DNA of 64,000 nt from Paucisalibacillus algeriensis (GTDB lineage: Bacteria > Bacillota > Bacilli > Bacillales > Amphibacillaceae): assembly GCF_000577245.1 (NCBI RefSeq), contig NZ_CBYO010000021.1, positions 1-64,000 of the forward strand, in the 5' to 3' direction. The position numbers and the translations under genes were made by a program. Positions 31,656-41,285 of the stretch are shown here, piece after piece. The notes below the pieces were generated by a model. That model saw only the letters and a list, made by a program, of their open reading frames with translations, was not told the DNA's origin and ran no database searches. Within the stretch, counting starts at the first letter, position 1. Each line of letters begins with the position of its first letter.

Positions 31656-33707
31656 TTATTCGGCAGTAACGTCTAACTTATCCAAAATAAATGCATAACA
31701 TGCCGCCGCTTCCTTCAAATGATTAAAGCGGCCCGAGGCACCAAAATGCCCGGCACCCATGTTCGTTTTCAGGACAAGGGTATTGTCATCAGTTTTCAAT
31801 TCTCTCAGGCGTGCGACCCACTTGGCCGGTTCCCAATAAGCGACCCGAGGATCGTTCAGACCAGTTGTGACATACATATGCGGATAGTCTTTTCTTTCCA
31901 CATTGTCATATGGGCTATAGGACTTCATATAGAAATAGTCCTCGCGTTGTTGCGGATTGCCCCATTCGTCCCATTCCAAAGTGGTAAGTGGAATGGTGGT
32001 ATCAAGCATCGTTGTAACCACATCGACAAACGGTACTGCTGGAACAATAACCTGAAACAGCTCGCCTGCCATGTTGGCCACTGCTCCCACAAGCAAGCCA
32101 CCAGCACTACCTCCACGGGCTGCCATTTGACTTGAGGTTGTATAGCCTTGCTCAATAAGATACTTCGCAATATCGATAAAGTCGGTAAACGTGTTTCGTT
32201 TTTCCTGCATTTTTCCTTCTTCATACCAATGTCGTCCCATTTCCGAACCGCCACGAACTTGTGCAGTGACAAATACGATTCCTTTGTCTAAGAGCGGGAG
32301 ACGATATGGATCAAAATGTGGATCGCTGTTTGCACCATACGATCCATACCCAGTTAGAATTAACGGTGCTGGCCCCCGATTGAGTGCGTCTTCCCGATAG
32401 ACAACCGTCATCGGTACATTGGTTCCATCCTCGGCTGTCGCCCACAAATGTTCTTGACGATAGTTGGATCGATCATATTCCCCACTAACAGGAGCTACTT
32501 GCAAACAATGCTTCTCGCCAGTTTCCAGATTCAGCCCAAAAGTTGTTTTCGGAGTAAGCAACGACTGGTATTGGATTAATACTTCGGATGTATTATAGCT
32601 TTGATTGGATGAGATGGAAACCGTGTAAAGGGGCTCATCCCAGTTAACCTTCTCCAATTCACCATCCTGCAGTACCCAGATTTGCGTTAAACCCTCTTCT
32701 CTTCCTCCGACAAAGAGCGTATCACGAAACGGGTACAAGCTTTGCAGATAGCGTTTCTCATTATACGCAATGACATTTACCCGTGATTGAAGGTCTTCGA
32801 GTGAACATCGGAGCAGCTGAAAGTTTAATGCTCCTTCATTGGTCAATATCAGTAGATTATCTCCCCAATGTTCTACATCATATTCTATTCCGACACGACG
32901 CTCATCTACTAGCTGTATCGGGGATAACGGAGCATCCGTATCGATCAGATGGATTTCACTTGTCGTTGTCGATCTCGAATGAACAAAAATAAATTTTTCG
33001 CTTTGCGATTTTGTTATGAATAATGTAAAGGTCGTGTCTTTTTCTTCCAATATGAGCTCATCAGTACTCACGTCAGTTCCCAAACGATGGCGCCATAATC
33101 TGTACGGTCTTTGACTCTCATCAACTGTAATGTAAAAAATGTATTCACCGCACCGACTCCATTCCAAACTGCCATATAAATAGACATCCGGAATCTGATC
33201 CTGCAAGAGCTCTCCCGTTGCAATGTCCTTCACATAGGCCGTATATCGGTCCGTGCCATCCCGATTCTCCAAATATGCAAGACGATTGTGGTCAGTACTC
33301 ATTCGTCTAACCGTTACACTTAAATAGTCACCCTCAACTGCCAATTTATTTAGATCAAGCACCACTTCCTCTTGTACTTGAGGTAGAAGATCGCGGCTAT
33401 TTGCCTGTTTTCGTGCATAGATTGGATATTGTTTGTCTTTGTCCATACGGGAATAGTAGAAGTATGGTCCATGCTGTACCGGCACTTGTACTTCTGAATC
33501 CGGAACACGGTCAACCATGCTTTGATAAATTTGTTCGGTTTGTTCCTCTAGCGGGAGCATGATGTCATCGTAATACCCGTTTTCATCTTCTAGATACTGG
33601 ATGACCTCCGGATTGGTACGGTCCCGCAGCCAATAGTAATCATCTTCACGCACATCACCATGCAATTCATGGGGATGAGGAATGCGTTTCGCTATAGGTG
33701 GTTTCAT
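31656..33707 (-). CDS. Oligopeptidase B-type prolyl oligopeptidase (S9A)
   Basis: 683 residues, the full length of oligopeptidase B. A seven-bladed propeller domain is followed by the alpha/beta-hydrolase domain, with Ser534 in ARGGSAGGLLVG, Asp619 in GLNDPRV and His654 in GAGHFGASGR. The enzyme cleaves short peptides after basic residues (oligopeptidase B) or Pro. The N-terminus PPIAKRIPHPHELHGDVRED is typical. ATG at 33707 follows AAGGAG; the GTG at 33716 overlaps it. Monocistronic, with its own terminator. GC content is higher than in the cassette genes. Confidence 0.93.
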   Translation of the reverse strand: MKPPIAKRIPHPHELHGDVREDDYYWLRDRTNPEVIQYLEDENGYYDDIMLPLEEQTEQIYQSMVDRVPDSEVQVPVQHGPYFYYSRMDKDKQYPIYARKQANSRDLLPQVQEEVVLDLNKLAVEGDYLSVTVRRMSTDHNRLAYLENRDGTDRYTAYVKDIATGELLQDQIPDVYLYGSLEWSRCGEYIFYITVDESQRPYRLWRHRLGTDVSTDELILEEKDTTFTLFITKSQSEKFIFVHSRSTTTSEIHLIDTDAPLSPIQLVDERRVGIEYDVEHWGDNLLILTNEGALNFQLLRCSLEDLQSRVNVIAYNEKRYLQSLYPFRDTLFVGGREEGLTQIWVLQDGELEKVNWDEPLYTVSISSNQSYNTSEVLIQYQSLLTPKTTFGLNLETGEKHCLQVAPVSGEYDRSNYRQEHLWATAEDGTNVPMTVVYREDALNRGPAPLILTGYGSYGANSDPHFDPYRLPLLDKGIVFVTAQVRGGSEMGRHWYEEGKMQEKRNTFTDFIDIAKYLIEQGYTTSSQMAARGGSAGGLLVGAVANMAGELFQVIVPAVPFVDVVTTMLDTTIPLTTLEWDEWGNPQQREDYFYMKSYSPYDNVERKDYPHMYVTTGLNDPRVAYWEPAKWVARLRELKTDDNTLVLKTNMGAGHFGASGRFNHLKEAAACYAFILDKLDVTAE

Positions 33708-33931
33708 AAGTTCCACTCCTTCCTCTCTATGTATTAATTTCGTGACTTGGTCCGTTAAATCCTCTTTTTTTCTAAAATTTTGACAAGAAACGATCGTAAT
33801 CTACATATTCATTAAAATAAAATTCCTTATGTCTGCATCTATCAACCTGCATAACGCGATATAATTTTAAATAGATTCTTAATATGAAATAATACAACTA
33901 ATCGATGAACGTTTAAGGAGCGTGTTTATCC

Positions 33932-34879
33932 ATGATAATTATTCATGATGTGATTCAAGCAAGAGAAAACATTTCTGATATTACCCATGAAACACCTATC
34001 TTACATTCCTCCCAACTTAGTGATATTTGTGGGAATAAGATGTATTTTAAGGCCGAGCATTTACAAAAGACCGGTTCTTTTAAAATTCGTGGGGCAACCA
34101 ATCGAGTAAAGCGTGCGGTCAATGACAGGGCGACATTCATCACTGCTGCTTCCAGTGGGAATCATGGGCAGGCGGTTGCTTATATTGCAAATAAGCTAGG
34201 CGTTCCAGCTACTATTGTTGTTCCCGTTGATGCCAATGAGAGCAAACTAAATGCGATAAAAGCATTTGGAGGAATGATTGAAAAGTGTGGGACCACATCA
34301 GCAGAAAGGCTACCAAGAGCCAAGGAGCTGGCAACCGAACATAATGGTGTCTTTACTCCTCCCTATGACGATCTATTTGTCATGGCAGGACAGGGTACGA
34401 TTGGGTTAGAAATATTGGAGCAATTAGAGGATACAGATGTTATTGTGGTTCCAATTGGAGGTGGCGGATTAATCTCCGGAATACTCACGGCCATTAAACA
34501 AAAGAAACCAAAAATAAAAGTGATTGGCGTAGAACCAGAGACAGCAAATGATACCTATCTTTCGTTACGTAATGGGAAAATAACTTCCATACCAGCAACA
34601 ACAACTATTGCCGATGGACTTAGAACTAGTCAGCCTGGAAATTTAACATTTCCTATCGTTCAAAAATACTTGGATGATCTTGTCCTTGTTTCGGAGGAAG
34701 AGATTAAGTTGGCACAGTCCTTTGTCTTGGAACGAATGAAGCAGCTCATTGAACCATCCAGTGCCGTAACCGTTGCAGCAGCGATGAGTAGAAAATTAGG
34801 TGTCGAGGATAAAAATGTAGTCTGTGTGTTTTCTGGTGGAAATGTGTATATTAGGAATTTAGCAAGCACCATTAGTTGA
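33932..34879 (+). CDS. Threonine/serine dehydratase (TdcB-like)
   Basis: 315-residue fold-type II PLP enzyme. Lys51 in KTGSFKIRGA is the Schiff-base lysine, and PIGGGGLISG is the phosphate-binding loop. There is no C-terminal ACT-like domain, so it is of the catabolic TdcB/serine racemase size rather than biosynthetic IlvA. The reaction is L-threonine to 2-oxobutanoate and ammonia, or L-serine to pyruvate. AAGGAG lies upstream of the ATG. A strong terminator follows. Confidence 0.88.
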   Translation: MIIIHDVIQARENISDITHETPILHSSQLSDICGNKMYFKAEHLQKTGSFKIRGATNRVKRAVNDRATFITAASSGNHGQAVAYIANKLGVPATIVVPVDANESKLNAIKAFGGMIEKCGTTSAERLPRAKELATEHNGVFTPPYDDLFVMAGQGTIGLEILEQLEDTDVIVVPIGGGGLISGILTAIKQKKPKIKVIGVEPETANDTYLSLRNGKITSIPATTTIADGLRTSQPGNLTFPIVQKYLDDLVLVSEEEIKLAQSFVLERMKQLIEPSSAVTVAAAMSRKLGVEDKNVVCVFSGGNVYIRNLASTIS

Positions 34880-34920
34880 AGACAAAAACAAATAGAAGAA
34901 GGATTTTGAAACTATAATAA

Positions 34921-34954
34921 AGAGCGAGAAGTCATTAGATGAACTTCTCGCTCT
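34921..34954. terminator. Bidirectional terminator
   Basis: AGAGCGAGAAGT pairs perfectly with ACTTCTCGCTCT between convergent genes. Confidence 0.8.
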
Positions 34955-34996
34955 ATTGGTATGTTAAAGTAATATAAATAATTTCATTCTAACCTA

Positions 34997-35569
34997 TTAC
35001 AAAACTACAGGATAAGAAGCACGAACCCTTTCATCCATATCCCCATGTTGATAATCTCTCAATCTACCTTCATAGACCAATTCAAAGTCTGCTGAACCAA
35101 GTAAATCATTTGGTTGAACCAAACAAACATCTTTATCAAAATTTATCGCATTACTTTCCTTCAAAACAGATGCGACAAATTGAGAACAGAAGAAGGCATT
35201 TTTTCTCTTAATCGGCTTTTTTACCATGACACCTAATAACCCGATCAAATTATAACGATAATAATCCTTATTGGCAGCAATTAGTTGTATAAATCGATTC
35301 ATCATTTGCAGATCTTCTTCTGTTACTGTTAACGAATAAATAGCACAATCGGCTTGTCTAAATAAGGCAGATTGCATATCCTCTCTAACAAACCCACCAA
35401 TAAAGGGATTTTTCGGTGTTTTTCTACCAAAACTATAGACTTCCTTTAAATCAGCATCAAACGAGATGGAGGCATGATTATAGGGTTTCTTCGTATAGGA
35501 CTTTATCAATCTTGTAAATGCAGTTCCTGTATCTGTTAAAAGAATATAAATCTTCTTTTCTCCAACCAT
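34997..35569 (-). CDS. NlpC/P60-related (YiiX-like) papain-fold protein
   Basis: About 190 residues. The permuted papain-like arrangement is visible: a His in KPYNHASISFDADLKEVYSF near the N-terminus and a Cys in NAFFCSQFVASVLKES later, as in LRAT/YiiX-type NlpC/P60 relatives. Such enzymes act on lipids or peptides. The opening IYILLTDTGTAFTRLIKSYT is shared with uncharacterised Bacillus proteins. The start at 35569 has GAGGTGGGG upstream. No signal peptide. Confidence 0.7.
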   Translation of the reverse strand: MVGEKKIYILLTDTGTAFTRLIKSYTKKPYNHASISFDADLKEVYSFGRKTPKNPFIGGFVREDMQSALFRQADCAIYSLTVTEEDLQMMNRFIQLIAANKDYYRYNLIGLLGVMVKKPIKRKNAFFCSQFVASVLKESNAINFDKDVCLVQPNDLLGSADFELVYEGRLRDYQHGDMDERVRASYPVVL

Positions 35570-35610
35570 TGTCCCCACCTCAGATTCTTTAGTATAGTAT
35601 AGGATTAAAA

Positions 35611-35835
35611 TTATTTACTCTGGATGTCTTCGTCACTTCTATATTCTAAAAGATCCCCAGGCTGACAATCTAACGCTTTGCAAATTCCTTCTAAAGTCGA
35701 TAACCGGATTGCTTTAGCTTTGCCATTTTTCAAGATAGATAGATTCGCCATCGTGATTCCGACTCTCTCAGAAAGTTCCGTTACGCTCATTTTCCGTTTT
35801 GCTAACATTACATCGATATTGATAATAATTGCCAT
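35611..35835 (-). CDS. XRE-family regulator, YozG-like
   Basis: 74 residues, nearly all one Cro/CI HTH (LAKRKMSVTELSERVGITMA then LSILKNGKAKAIRLSTLEGI), ending EYRSDEDIQSK. It is the usual partner of a DUF2975 membrane protein, as in the B. subtilis yoaS-yozG pair. The ATG at 35835 follows GAGGTG. 10 bp separate the two genes, so they form an operon. Confidence 0.85.
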   Translation of the reverse strand: MAIIINIDVMLAKRKMSVTELSERVGITMANLSILKNGKAKAIRLSTLEGICKALDCQPGDLLEYRSDEDIQSK

Positions 35836-35845
35836 TGTTTTCACC

Positions 35846-36322
35846 TCAGACCGTTAAATCGTTTTCTGACTTGATGTTGATTGCTTCTTGTAATAGCTTT
35901 TGGAGAACAGCAGCAAAGACTGCAATCACCAAGGAAGCAAATATAGGTATCGCTCCGATTATGATAAGACCTGGGGCATCGTCAAGTTCTGCTACGATAT
36001 AAACAAATGGAATAATTACAACGTACACAATACTGAATATAATAGCACTATACTTTATTTTGGTTAAAGCAGCAACAGAAATTTGAGAGAAAGCTTGATT
36101 TCTGTCTATATAGTTCAATAGTTTAAACGCCTGATAAAATGCCATATAAAACGGTATTACGGAAACATACATACCGATAATAATTGGATATAGGATATGA
36201 GCAAAATCTGGATTTACTGGATGATTCACTAACCAATTCCCCCCAACAACGCACAATACAAGAACTGGAATACTTACGATAATAAGAGCTAATTTTAAAA
36301 AGAGGGTTGAACCTCGTTTCAT
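35846..36322 (-). CDS. DUF2975 membrane protein, YoaS-like
   Basis: About 158 residues with four helices (LFLKLALIIVSIPVLVLCVV; HILYPIIIGMYVSVIPFYMA; IIFSIVYVVIIPFVYIVAEL; AIPIFASLVIAVFAAVLQKL), as in DUF2975 proteins. The conserved pairing with the small XRE gene suggests the membrane protein controls or is controlled by that regulator. The start at 36322 has GAGGTG upstream; the annotated-looking ATG at 36340 lacks one. Confidence 0.85.
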   Translation of the reverse strand: MKRGSTLFLKLALIIVSIPVLVLCVVGGNWLVNHPVNPDFAHILYPIIIGMYVSVIPFYMAFYQAFKLLNYIDRNQAFSQISVAALTKIKYSAIIFSIVYVVIIPFVYIVAELDDAPGLIIIGAIPIFASLVIAVFAAVLQKLLQEAINIKSENDLTV

Positions 36323-36601
36323 ATAAAACACCTCACACATGACTAGTTTACGAAATTTATTTTAACAGGTGATTTATCGTTTTGCAATAAATTTTTATTA
36401 ACTTTCACTGAAATTATATTGCGAATTTTATCCAAGAACATTTTGCATTTAATACTTGGTTTGTCTTTATGATTTAATTTAAGTTACCATGTTGGCTAAA
36501 ACACTTCAGTACGGAATGAAAGTTGTTCCCATCAAAAAAGAACCCACTCTGAACTAATGTTCAAAATGAATTCCTTCTTAATTAATTGGTCCTATTCTTT
36601 T

Positions 36602-37222
36602 TCAACCAGCTATTTGTGCGAATACTCTTTCATAAGCATCATAGATTTTGTCTGCTTCAACTGGCATGTTAAGCTCATACTTATACTTTTTAAAATGTAA
36701 AATCATTTCATAGAAGGAAATAAGTAAGGTTATAATCGACTTCGGAATCCTCTCCCAGGAGCTTATTTCATTGGTAACACGCTCTAATTCCAGGAATATT
36801 TTTTCAAACTGTTCTTTATCCATCCCTTTTCCTTGTTCCAACTGAACGAAAAAACCATTATTTTCATCAATCGCTTTAACTAAATTTCGAATTAAACTCT
36901 CCTGATCGTGCTCTTGTATACCCTCACTCGCAAGGAACTGCTCTCTCACTGTCTTAAATTGTTCTGCCGCTTCTTTTATCCGATCCTTTTCCTCATCCAT
37001 GTAATTATCGGAAAACAGATAGAGTTCAGCATAGATTTCTATTATGGTAAGAACTGCTTCCTCTGGTATAGAGTCTTCCTTTTCCCACCATGTACTTAGC
37101 TCACTGAGGGCTTGGATACATTTCTCATATTCATCGTGGTCTAGGCCATTGCCCATACGAAGTTCCGTAAGCATATTTATTTCTGACTCGATAAATGCCT
37201 CCATCAATAACGACTCGTTCAT
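36602..37222 (-). CDS. Acidic helical protein with internal duplication, possible immunity protein
   Basis: About 206 residues, soluble and acidic. Two halves are related: NMLTELRMGNGLDHDEYEKC with IIEIYAELYLFSDNY, and GFFVQLEQGKGMDKEQFEKI with LISFYEMILHFKKY. It begins 14 bp after the secreted toxin-like gene and is surely cotranscribed with it. Polymorphic-toxin immunity proteins are often acidic, variable and adjacent downstream, so that role is proposed. No known family. Confidence 0.55.
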   Translation of the reverse strand: MNESLLMEAFIESEINMLTELRMGNGLDHDEYEKCIQALSELSTWWEKEDSIPEEAVLTIIEIYAELYLFSDNYMDEEKDRIKEAAEQFKTVREQFLASEGIQEHDQESLIRNLVKAIDENNGFFVQLEQGKGMDKEQFEKIFLELERVTNEISSWERIPKSIITLLISFYEMILHFKKYKYELNMPVEADKIYDAYERVFAQIAG

Positions 37223-37236
37223 TCCGTCAAACACTC

Positions 37237-38091
37237 CTATTTCGATTCTCCAGGACCAATTTCACCCAAAAATTCTGAAGGTCTACCAAGAAGGGTGATG
37301 GCTTCTTTTGGAATGGAATACTCAATCAACAATTCCTGGGATTTGTTCGCATAATTCCTTACCCTCTGCCAAGGTTTTCCTGCTTTACTTACTAGGTATT
37401 TGTCCTGAGTTTCCGGATCTGTTAAATCATAATACTTATTCGTCACCTTATTCAAATCAATTTGTACAATTCTGAGATCCTGAGAGCTATTTCCATCATT
37501 AATATTCTTCGTTGCATTTTCGTACGCTACCTGAAAGCTCTTTGTTGTTGAAATATATTTTGAGCCTTTAAAATCCGGCCGACTTCCATTGTTGACATGA
37601 CCCGCTATCGTGATTTCTTCTCTTTCGGGTGCTTTTGCAAAAATGCCCTTTTCTGGGTCTTCATCCTCTCGTATTACGCGGTATACGATATTTTCCTTGG
37701 GTTCAAGAGGAATATCCTTTATATCCTCTAAATATTCTTCAGCCTTATCGAATGTATCATTGAGATTGCTTATTCCTTCCTCTTCACTCGCATCCCCAGT
37801 AAATACTGCTATCGATTCATCAATAGATCCAATTAGGTCGCCTATAAACTCAAATAAATCGCCAAAGGCTTCTTTGACCCCATCTATCGCATCATCAATG
37901 TTCTCCCACAAGCCATCGAACCAATTTGTGATATCTTCTAAAAATCCCTCGTCAGCATCCTCGACCACCAAGTCTGTAGAAGCTATATCCGTATAGTTCG
38001 ATTCTCCAAATGCCTGATGTGGCTGAAAAAATGGAATCAGAAAAAATGCTATTAATATACTTAGTAGAAATGGATATTTTAACCCTTTCAA
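37237..38091 (-). CDS. Secreted ADP-ribosyltransferase-like toxin candidate
   Basis: 284 residues. A signal peptide at 1-29 ends QAFGES; residues 45-125 are acidic and helical; the C-terminal 150 have an ART-like order: Arg138 in IVYRVIRED, Ser-Thr-Thr 181-183 in SKYISTTKSF, and Glu253/257 in SQELLIEYSIP. This R-[ST]-E pattern marks the arginine branch of ADP-ribosyltransferases. The fold assignment is by eye only. TTG start after GGAGGGG. The following gene may protect the producer. Confidence 0.55.
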   Translation of the reverse strand: MKGLKYPFLLSILIAFFLIPFFQPHQAFGESNYTDIASTDLVVEDADEGFLEDITNWFDGLWENIDDAIDGVKEAFGDLFEFIGDLIGSIDESIAVFTGDASEEEGISNLNDTFDKAEEYLEDIKDIPLEPKENIVYRVIREDEDPEKGIFAKAPEREEITIAGHVNNGSRPDFKGSKYISTTKSFQVAYENATKNINDGNSSQDLRIVQIDLNKVTNKYYDLTDPETQDKYLVSKAGKPWQRVRNYANKSQELLIEYSIPKEAITLLGRPSEFLGEIGPGESK

Positions 38092-38262
38092 TTAACTCCC
38101 CTCCTGTATCAATAAATCTAAAAATTTTAAGGACGTAAAATATGTAGTTTGTTTCTTCAGATTTTATAAACAAAAATTTACTGTAGGGTCAATATACTAA
38201 ATTATTATCCATTTATAGTACATGAGGAAGGGTATTTGGAATCATTTTTATACTTCATTTTT

Positions 38263-38695
38263 TCATATTGTAAGCATGGCCCCTCTTTCATCAAATGTTG
38301 AATCAGGATTAAAAGCGACCTCCCATACATTATTTTCTGGGTCTGCAAAAGAAGCAGTACGCCCACCCCAAAATGCATCATCTGGTTCACTAAATATAGT
38401 CCCACCTATGTTTTTAACCTGTTTAATGGTTAAATCAACTTGCACCGGTTCGTCCACATTAATTGAAAAAGTAACACCTTTAAATACATTTTTTGATGTA
38501 ATAATTTCTAATCCGGTATCATTTGCTAAATTTTTCAATTGGTTAGAGTGATAATAATACTCCAACTGTTTTATACACGGCATAATCCTCATAACCATGG
38601 TCTGTTTCTTCCCACTCTAAGTCATGATAGAATTTGCGAACAAGTGGTAAATCAAAACATCCTATAGTTATTAAACTAACCCTTTGAAGAACCAT
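38263..38695 (-). pseudogene. VOC-family protein, broken
   Basis: From the ATG at 38695 the frame gives VSLITIGCFDLPLVRKFYHD and continues through EDYAVYKTVGVLLSL to a TAA where relatives have Tyr. After the stop and one extra base it resumes in another frame as NDTGLEIITSKNVFKGVTFS and GRTASFADPENNVWEVAFNP. A complete VOC domain of about 140 residues can be rebuilt. The first codons overlap the end of the HAD gene by 20 bp. GGAG precedes the ATG. Confidence 0.65.
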
Positions 38696-39371
38696 CTTTT
38701 ATCCTCCTACTTAACAATTTATCTACAATTAAAGGTACTTCCTCCAAATCTTTCACTATAAAATCTGCTTTAACGTTCTCCCTTTGATAATCTCTTTTCC
38801 ATATACCTTTCATGCCTACACTCTGAGCAGCCTTTACATCATTTTCCGGATGGTCTCCAACAAATATACTTTCAGACGGTAAAACGCTAAGTTTATCTAA
38901 GGCAATTTGGAATATTTGAGGTTCAGGTTTTTTTGTTCCTTCCCACTCAGATATAAGAATTGCTTTAAAGTATTTTTCAATACCTAATGCTTTAATATTA
39001 TCCATTTGAAACTGCCCTTTTCCATTAGTAATCATTCCAAGAATTATATTTCTATTCCTTAATTCCTCCAATGTACTAATAAGGTTAGAAAAAGGAACAC
39101 AATTATCTTTAAATTGATTGATATAGTCTTGAAGTAATTCATCCCACGTCAAACCTGTAATGTCAAATTCATCAACTAACTGTTGATACACTTCATCCTT
39201 CCAAACATAACCCCTATTATCTAGTTCAATAAATCTTGTTATGTAATTATCCTTTGGAATATGATTTAACCATTTATTTAGTCGCTGATATTGCCTTTCA
39301 ATAAAAACCTTTACTGACGCATCTCTGTTTAATAAAGTTCCATCTAAGTCAAATACAACAGCTTTTATCAT
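38676..39371 (-). CDS. HAD-superfamily hydrolase
   Basis: 231 residues, subfamily IA. Motif I DLDGTLLNRD has the nucleophile Asp8 and Asp10, motif II is MITNGKGQFQ, the lysine is in WEGTKKPEPQIF, and motif IV is SIFVGDHPENDVKAAQSVG. A small-molecule phosphatase, probably on sugar or nucleotide phosphates (YjjG-like). The cap domain is helical. GGGAGTG precedes the ATG. It stands at the start of the second PER block. Confidence 0.88.
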   Translation of the reverse strand: MIKAVVFDLDGTLLNRDASVKVFIERQYQRLNKWLNHIPKDNYITRFIELDNRGYVWKDEVYQQLVDEFDITGLTWDELLQDYINQFKDNCVPFSNLISTLEELRNRNIILGMITNGKGQFQMDNIKALGIEKYFKAILISEWEGTKKPEPQIFQIALDKLSVLPSESIFVGDHPENDVKAAQSVGMKGIWKRDYQRENVKADFIVKDLEEVPLIVDKLLSRRIKDGSSKG

Positions 39372-39386
39372 ATTCTATCACTCCCT

Positions 39387-39460
39387 GAAGATGATCCATT
39401 AGTTAAAAAGACCGCTGTATTAGCTATCTCGTTGTTGTGTTAAAGCACCTGTTAGCATGT
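39387..39460 (-). repeat. PER copy 38, short form, second block
   Basis: Left end GAAGATGATCCATTAGTTAA (partly degenerate), right end GTTAAAGCACCTGTTAGCAT. Confidence 0.6.
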
Positions 39461-39485
39461 AATCTTTAATAAGTAGATCTCTGCT

Positions 39486-40052
39486 TTATATAGCATCCAT
39501 TTTTTGCTTTTGTGCCTCTATATAGTTATATACTTTTACTATATCTTTGTCATAGTCGTTTTCGATTTCAAAATACGTAACACCTGCTTCTAAACATTTG
39601 CTTTTAAATTCTTCATGTTCCTGGATTAGTTCCGCTATCGTTCTTTCTTCTGGCCAATTACGGCTTTCTATTGCATTTCTATAGTTTACTATTTTTGATG
39701 TGAAGTTTTCTTGAATATAATTTGTTGAAAAACCTAAGAAAACCGGAATAATTTTTTTGGAGTACTTGCTGTTAAAGTCTCTCATATAGTATGGCAATAT
39801 ATAGCATCCTTCCATAATGATATGTTGATTATTCTCGATATTCGTCATGATAATCCCTTTTACTATAGGCCACAGTTTATCTCCAATCACTTCAGTACTA
39901 TCTAGTGGTGTAAACCCACAATTCTTATCCCCCCTATACAAGCCCATTTTTAAATGATCAATAGATAGATAAGGAATTTTATATTTTTCTAGTAAATTTT
40001 GTGCCATCAAGGTTTTTCCAGTACTACCTACAGCACTAATTAAAATAACCAT
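39486..40052 (-). CDS. P-loop small-molecule kinase-like protein
   Basis: 188 residues with Walker A GSTGKT at 9-14 and IPYLSIDHLKMGLYRGDKN after the first helix, as in 2-phosphoglycerate-kinase-like and adenylate-kinase-like proteins. NQHIIMEGCYILPYYMRDF is the second conserved strand. GGGAG precedes the ATG. It is similar in type to the gene at 8311 but not a close paralogue. The acceptor is unknown. Confidence 0.72.
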   Translation of the reverse strand: MVILISAVGSTGKTLMAQNLLEKYKIPYLSIDHLKMGLYRGDKNCGFTPLDSTEVIGDKLWPIVKGIIMTNIENNQHIIMEGCYILPYYMRDFNSKYSKKIIPVFLGFSTNYIQENFTSKIVNYRNAIESRNWPEERTIAELIQEHEEFKSKCLEAGVTYFEIENDYDKDIVKVYNYIEAQKQKMDAI

Positions 40053-40096
40053 ATAGTACTCCCTTTCAATTTATTTGGTATTTAACCGGTACTTAT

Positions 40097-40230
40097 TTCT
40101 CTATCTGCTCCGTTAACATAATAACTTCTATTTAAATACTAACATAATATTCCAAAAGTAATATTAGATTTTTATAATAAGAAAAAGGCGACCAAATTTG
40201 ATCCCCTTGTAACGATTGCACCAGTTAACA
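40097..40230 (-). repeat. PER copy 39, full length, second block
   Basis: Left end TCTCTATCTGCTCCGTTAAC, core ACTAACATAATATTCCAAAA, hairpin AAGGCGACC / GATCCCCTT, right end TAACGATTGCACCAGTTAAC. The core is identical to that of copies 20 kb away. Confidence 0.87.
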
Positions 40231-40238
40231 ATACAGTG

Positions 40239-41285
40239 TTATTGTTTTTTTAGTTTCACACTATAAAACCTCATTGCTTTTGGAACACCTTCTATTTCAA
40301 AAACCCCATTCATGATTAAATGTCTTACTCTGTACTCCACATACACATCACCGATGTATTGGTCTAAATATCCAATAACCTCACCAATAAGACGTGCTGA
40401 TTTCATAAATCCATTATTCTTTCGCTCTTTATGTAGCTTTTTAGCTTTATTGATTATATAGTCATCATAATACGTTGCATCTACACTCTTTATTGTTTTA
40501 TTTTCCCATACTCTTAGAACCTCTTGTGTGGAAGATAACTCTATCCAATCCTCCTCCAACTTTTTACGTTGCTTAGGACTTACCGGGGAAACCTTTCTAC
40601 TTTTCTCATAAATTAACCTAATTTTTTCAATTACAATTTCTCCAGTGTGTAACGGGTAAAAATCAGAATCTGGTATTTCGAATTGACTTTTAAATTGTTG
40701 AGTTGTATTCATTAAGAAAATATCGTTATGTTGATCTTTTAATAAATATAGAACATATCTTAAGGCAGTCTGTTCGTGAGAGTTTTCCCCAGCCCAAATA
40801 ATAATCGGTGTATTATTAGGAATAGCGTTAATCAGTGAAGTAGTATTATGGAAATTATGTTGGTATTCATCTATATAACTATCATCATAAATTAGATGAT
40901 TCTTTATCCACTCATACCTTTGATTAAGCCCCACCTTTTCATGCAATTGCCAAACTGGACCAATTGAAAACAAATCTGAGAATGAAATAACCTTTTCTTC
41001 GGCTTGTAATTCCATATCTTTTAATGCTGTTTTTAAACTTCCAGATGCTGAATCACCAAAGAGAATATGTACAACCTTATAGTTTTTATTATTTTTTATA
41101 TCAGTTTGGTTTCTTTTATAATTTAGAAAATCACTATATGTTTTTTTCAAGTCAGCCACAAATTGCACATCAGTATATTGCTCTGTTTCATTATGCATAT
41201 TGATTCGCAAAAGAAATTGAAATAAAAGTGACCTCACCTCGTCATCAGGAGAATTCTTAAGGATTCTTTTTAATTCATCAATCAA
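40239..41285 (-). CDS. DUF1835 domain protein
   Basis: 348 residues. The DUF1835 signature HILFGDSASGSLKTAL begins at about residue 73, followed by FSDLFSIGPVWQLHEKVG. The C-terminus VYVEYRVRHLIMNGVFEIEG followed by VPKAMRFYSVKL matches the DUF3658 half that accompanies it. Function unknown. TTG start with GGGGGT upstream. It ends 9 bp from a full PER. Confidence 0.85.
   Translation of the reverse strand: MIDELKRILKNSPDDEVRSLLFQFLLRINMHNETEQYTDVQFVADLKKTYSDFLNYKRNQTDIKNNKNYKVVHILFGDSASGSLKTALKDMELQAEEKVISFSDLFSIGPVWQLHEKVGLNQRYEWIKNHLIYDDSYIDEYQHNFHNTTSLINAIPNNTPIIIWAGENSHEQTALRYVLYLLKDQHNDIFLMNTTQQFKSQFEIPDSDFYPLHTGEIVIEKIRLIYEKSRKVSPVSPKQRKKLEEDWIELSSTQEVLRVWENKTIKSVDATYYDDYIINKAKKLHKERKNNGFMKSARLIGEVIGYLDQYIGDVYVEYRVRHLIMNGVFEIEGVPKAMRFYSVKLKKQ

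Noticed and set aside
36470-36600. Similarity between ATGTTCAAAATGAATTCCTT at 36.56 kb and the region at 42.83 kb
   Set aside because: The shared stretch is only about 20 bp. It may be a dispersed repeat, but too little is visible to call an element.
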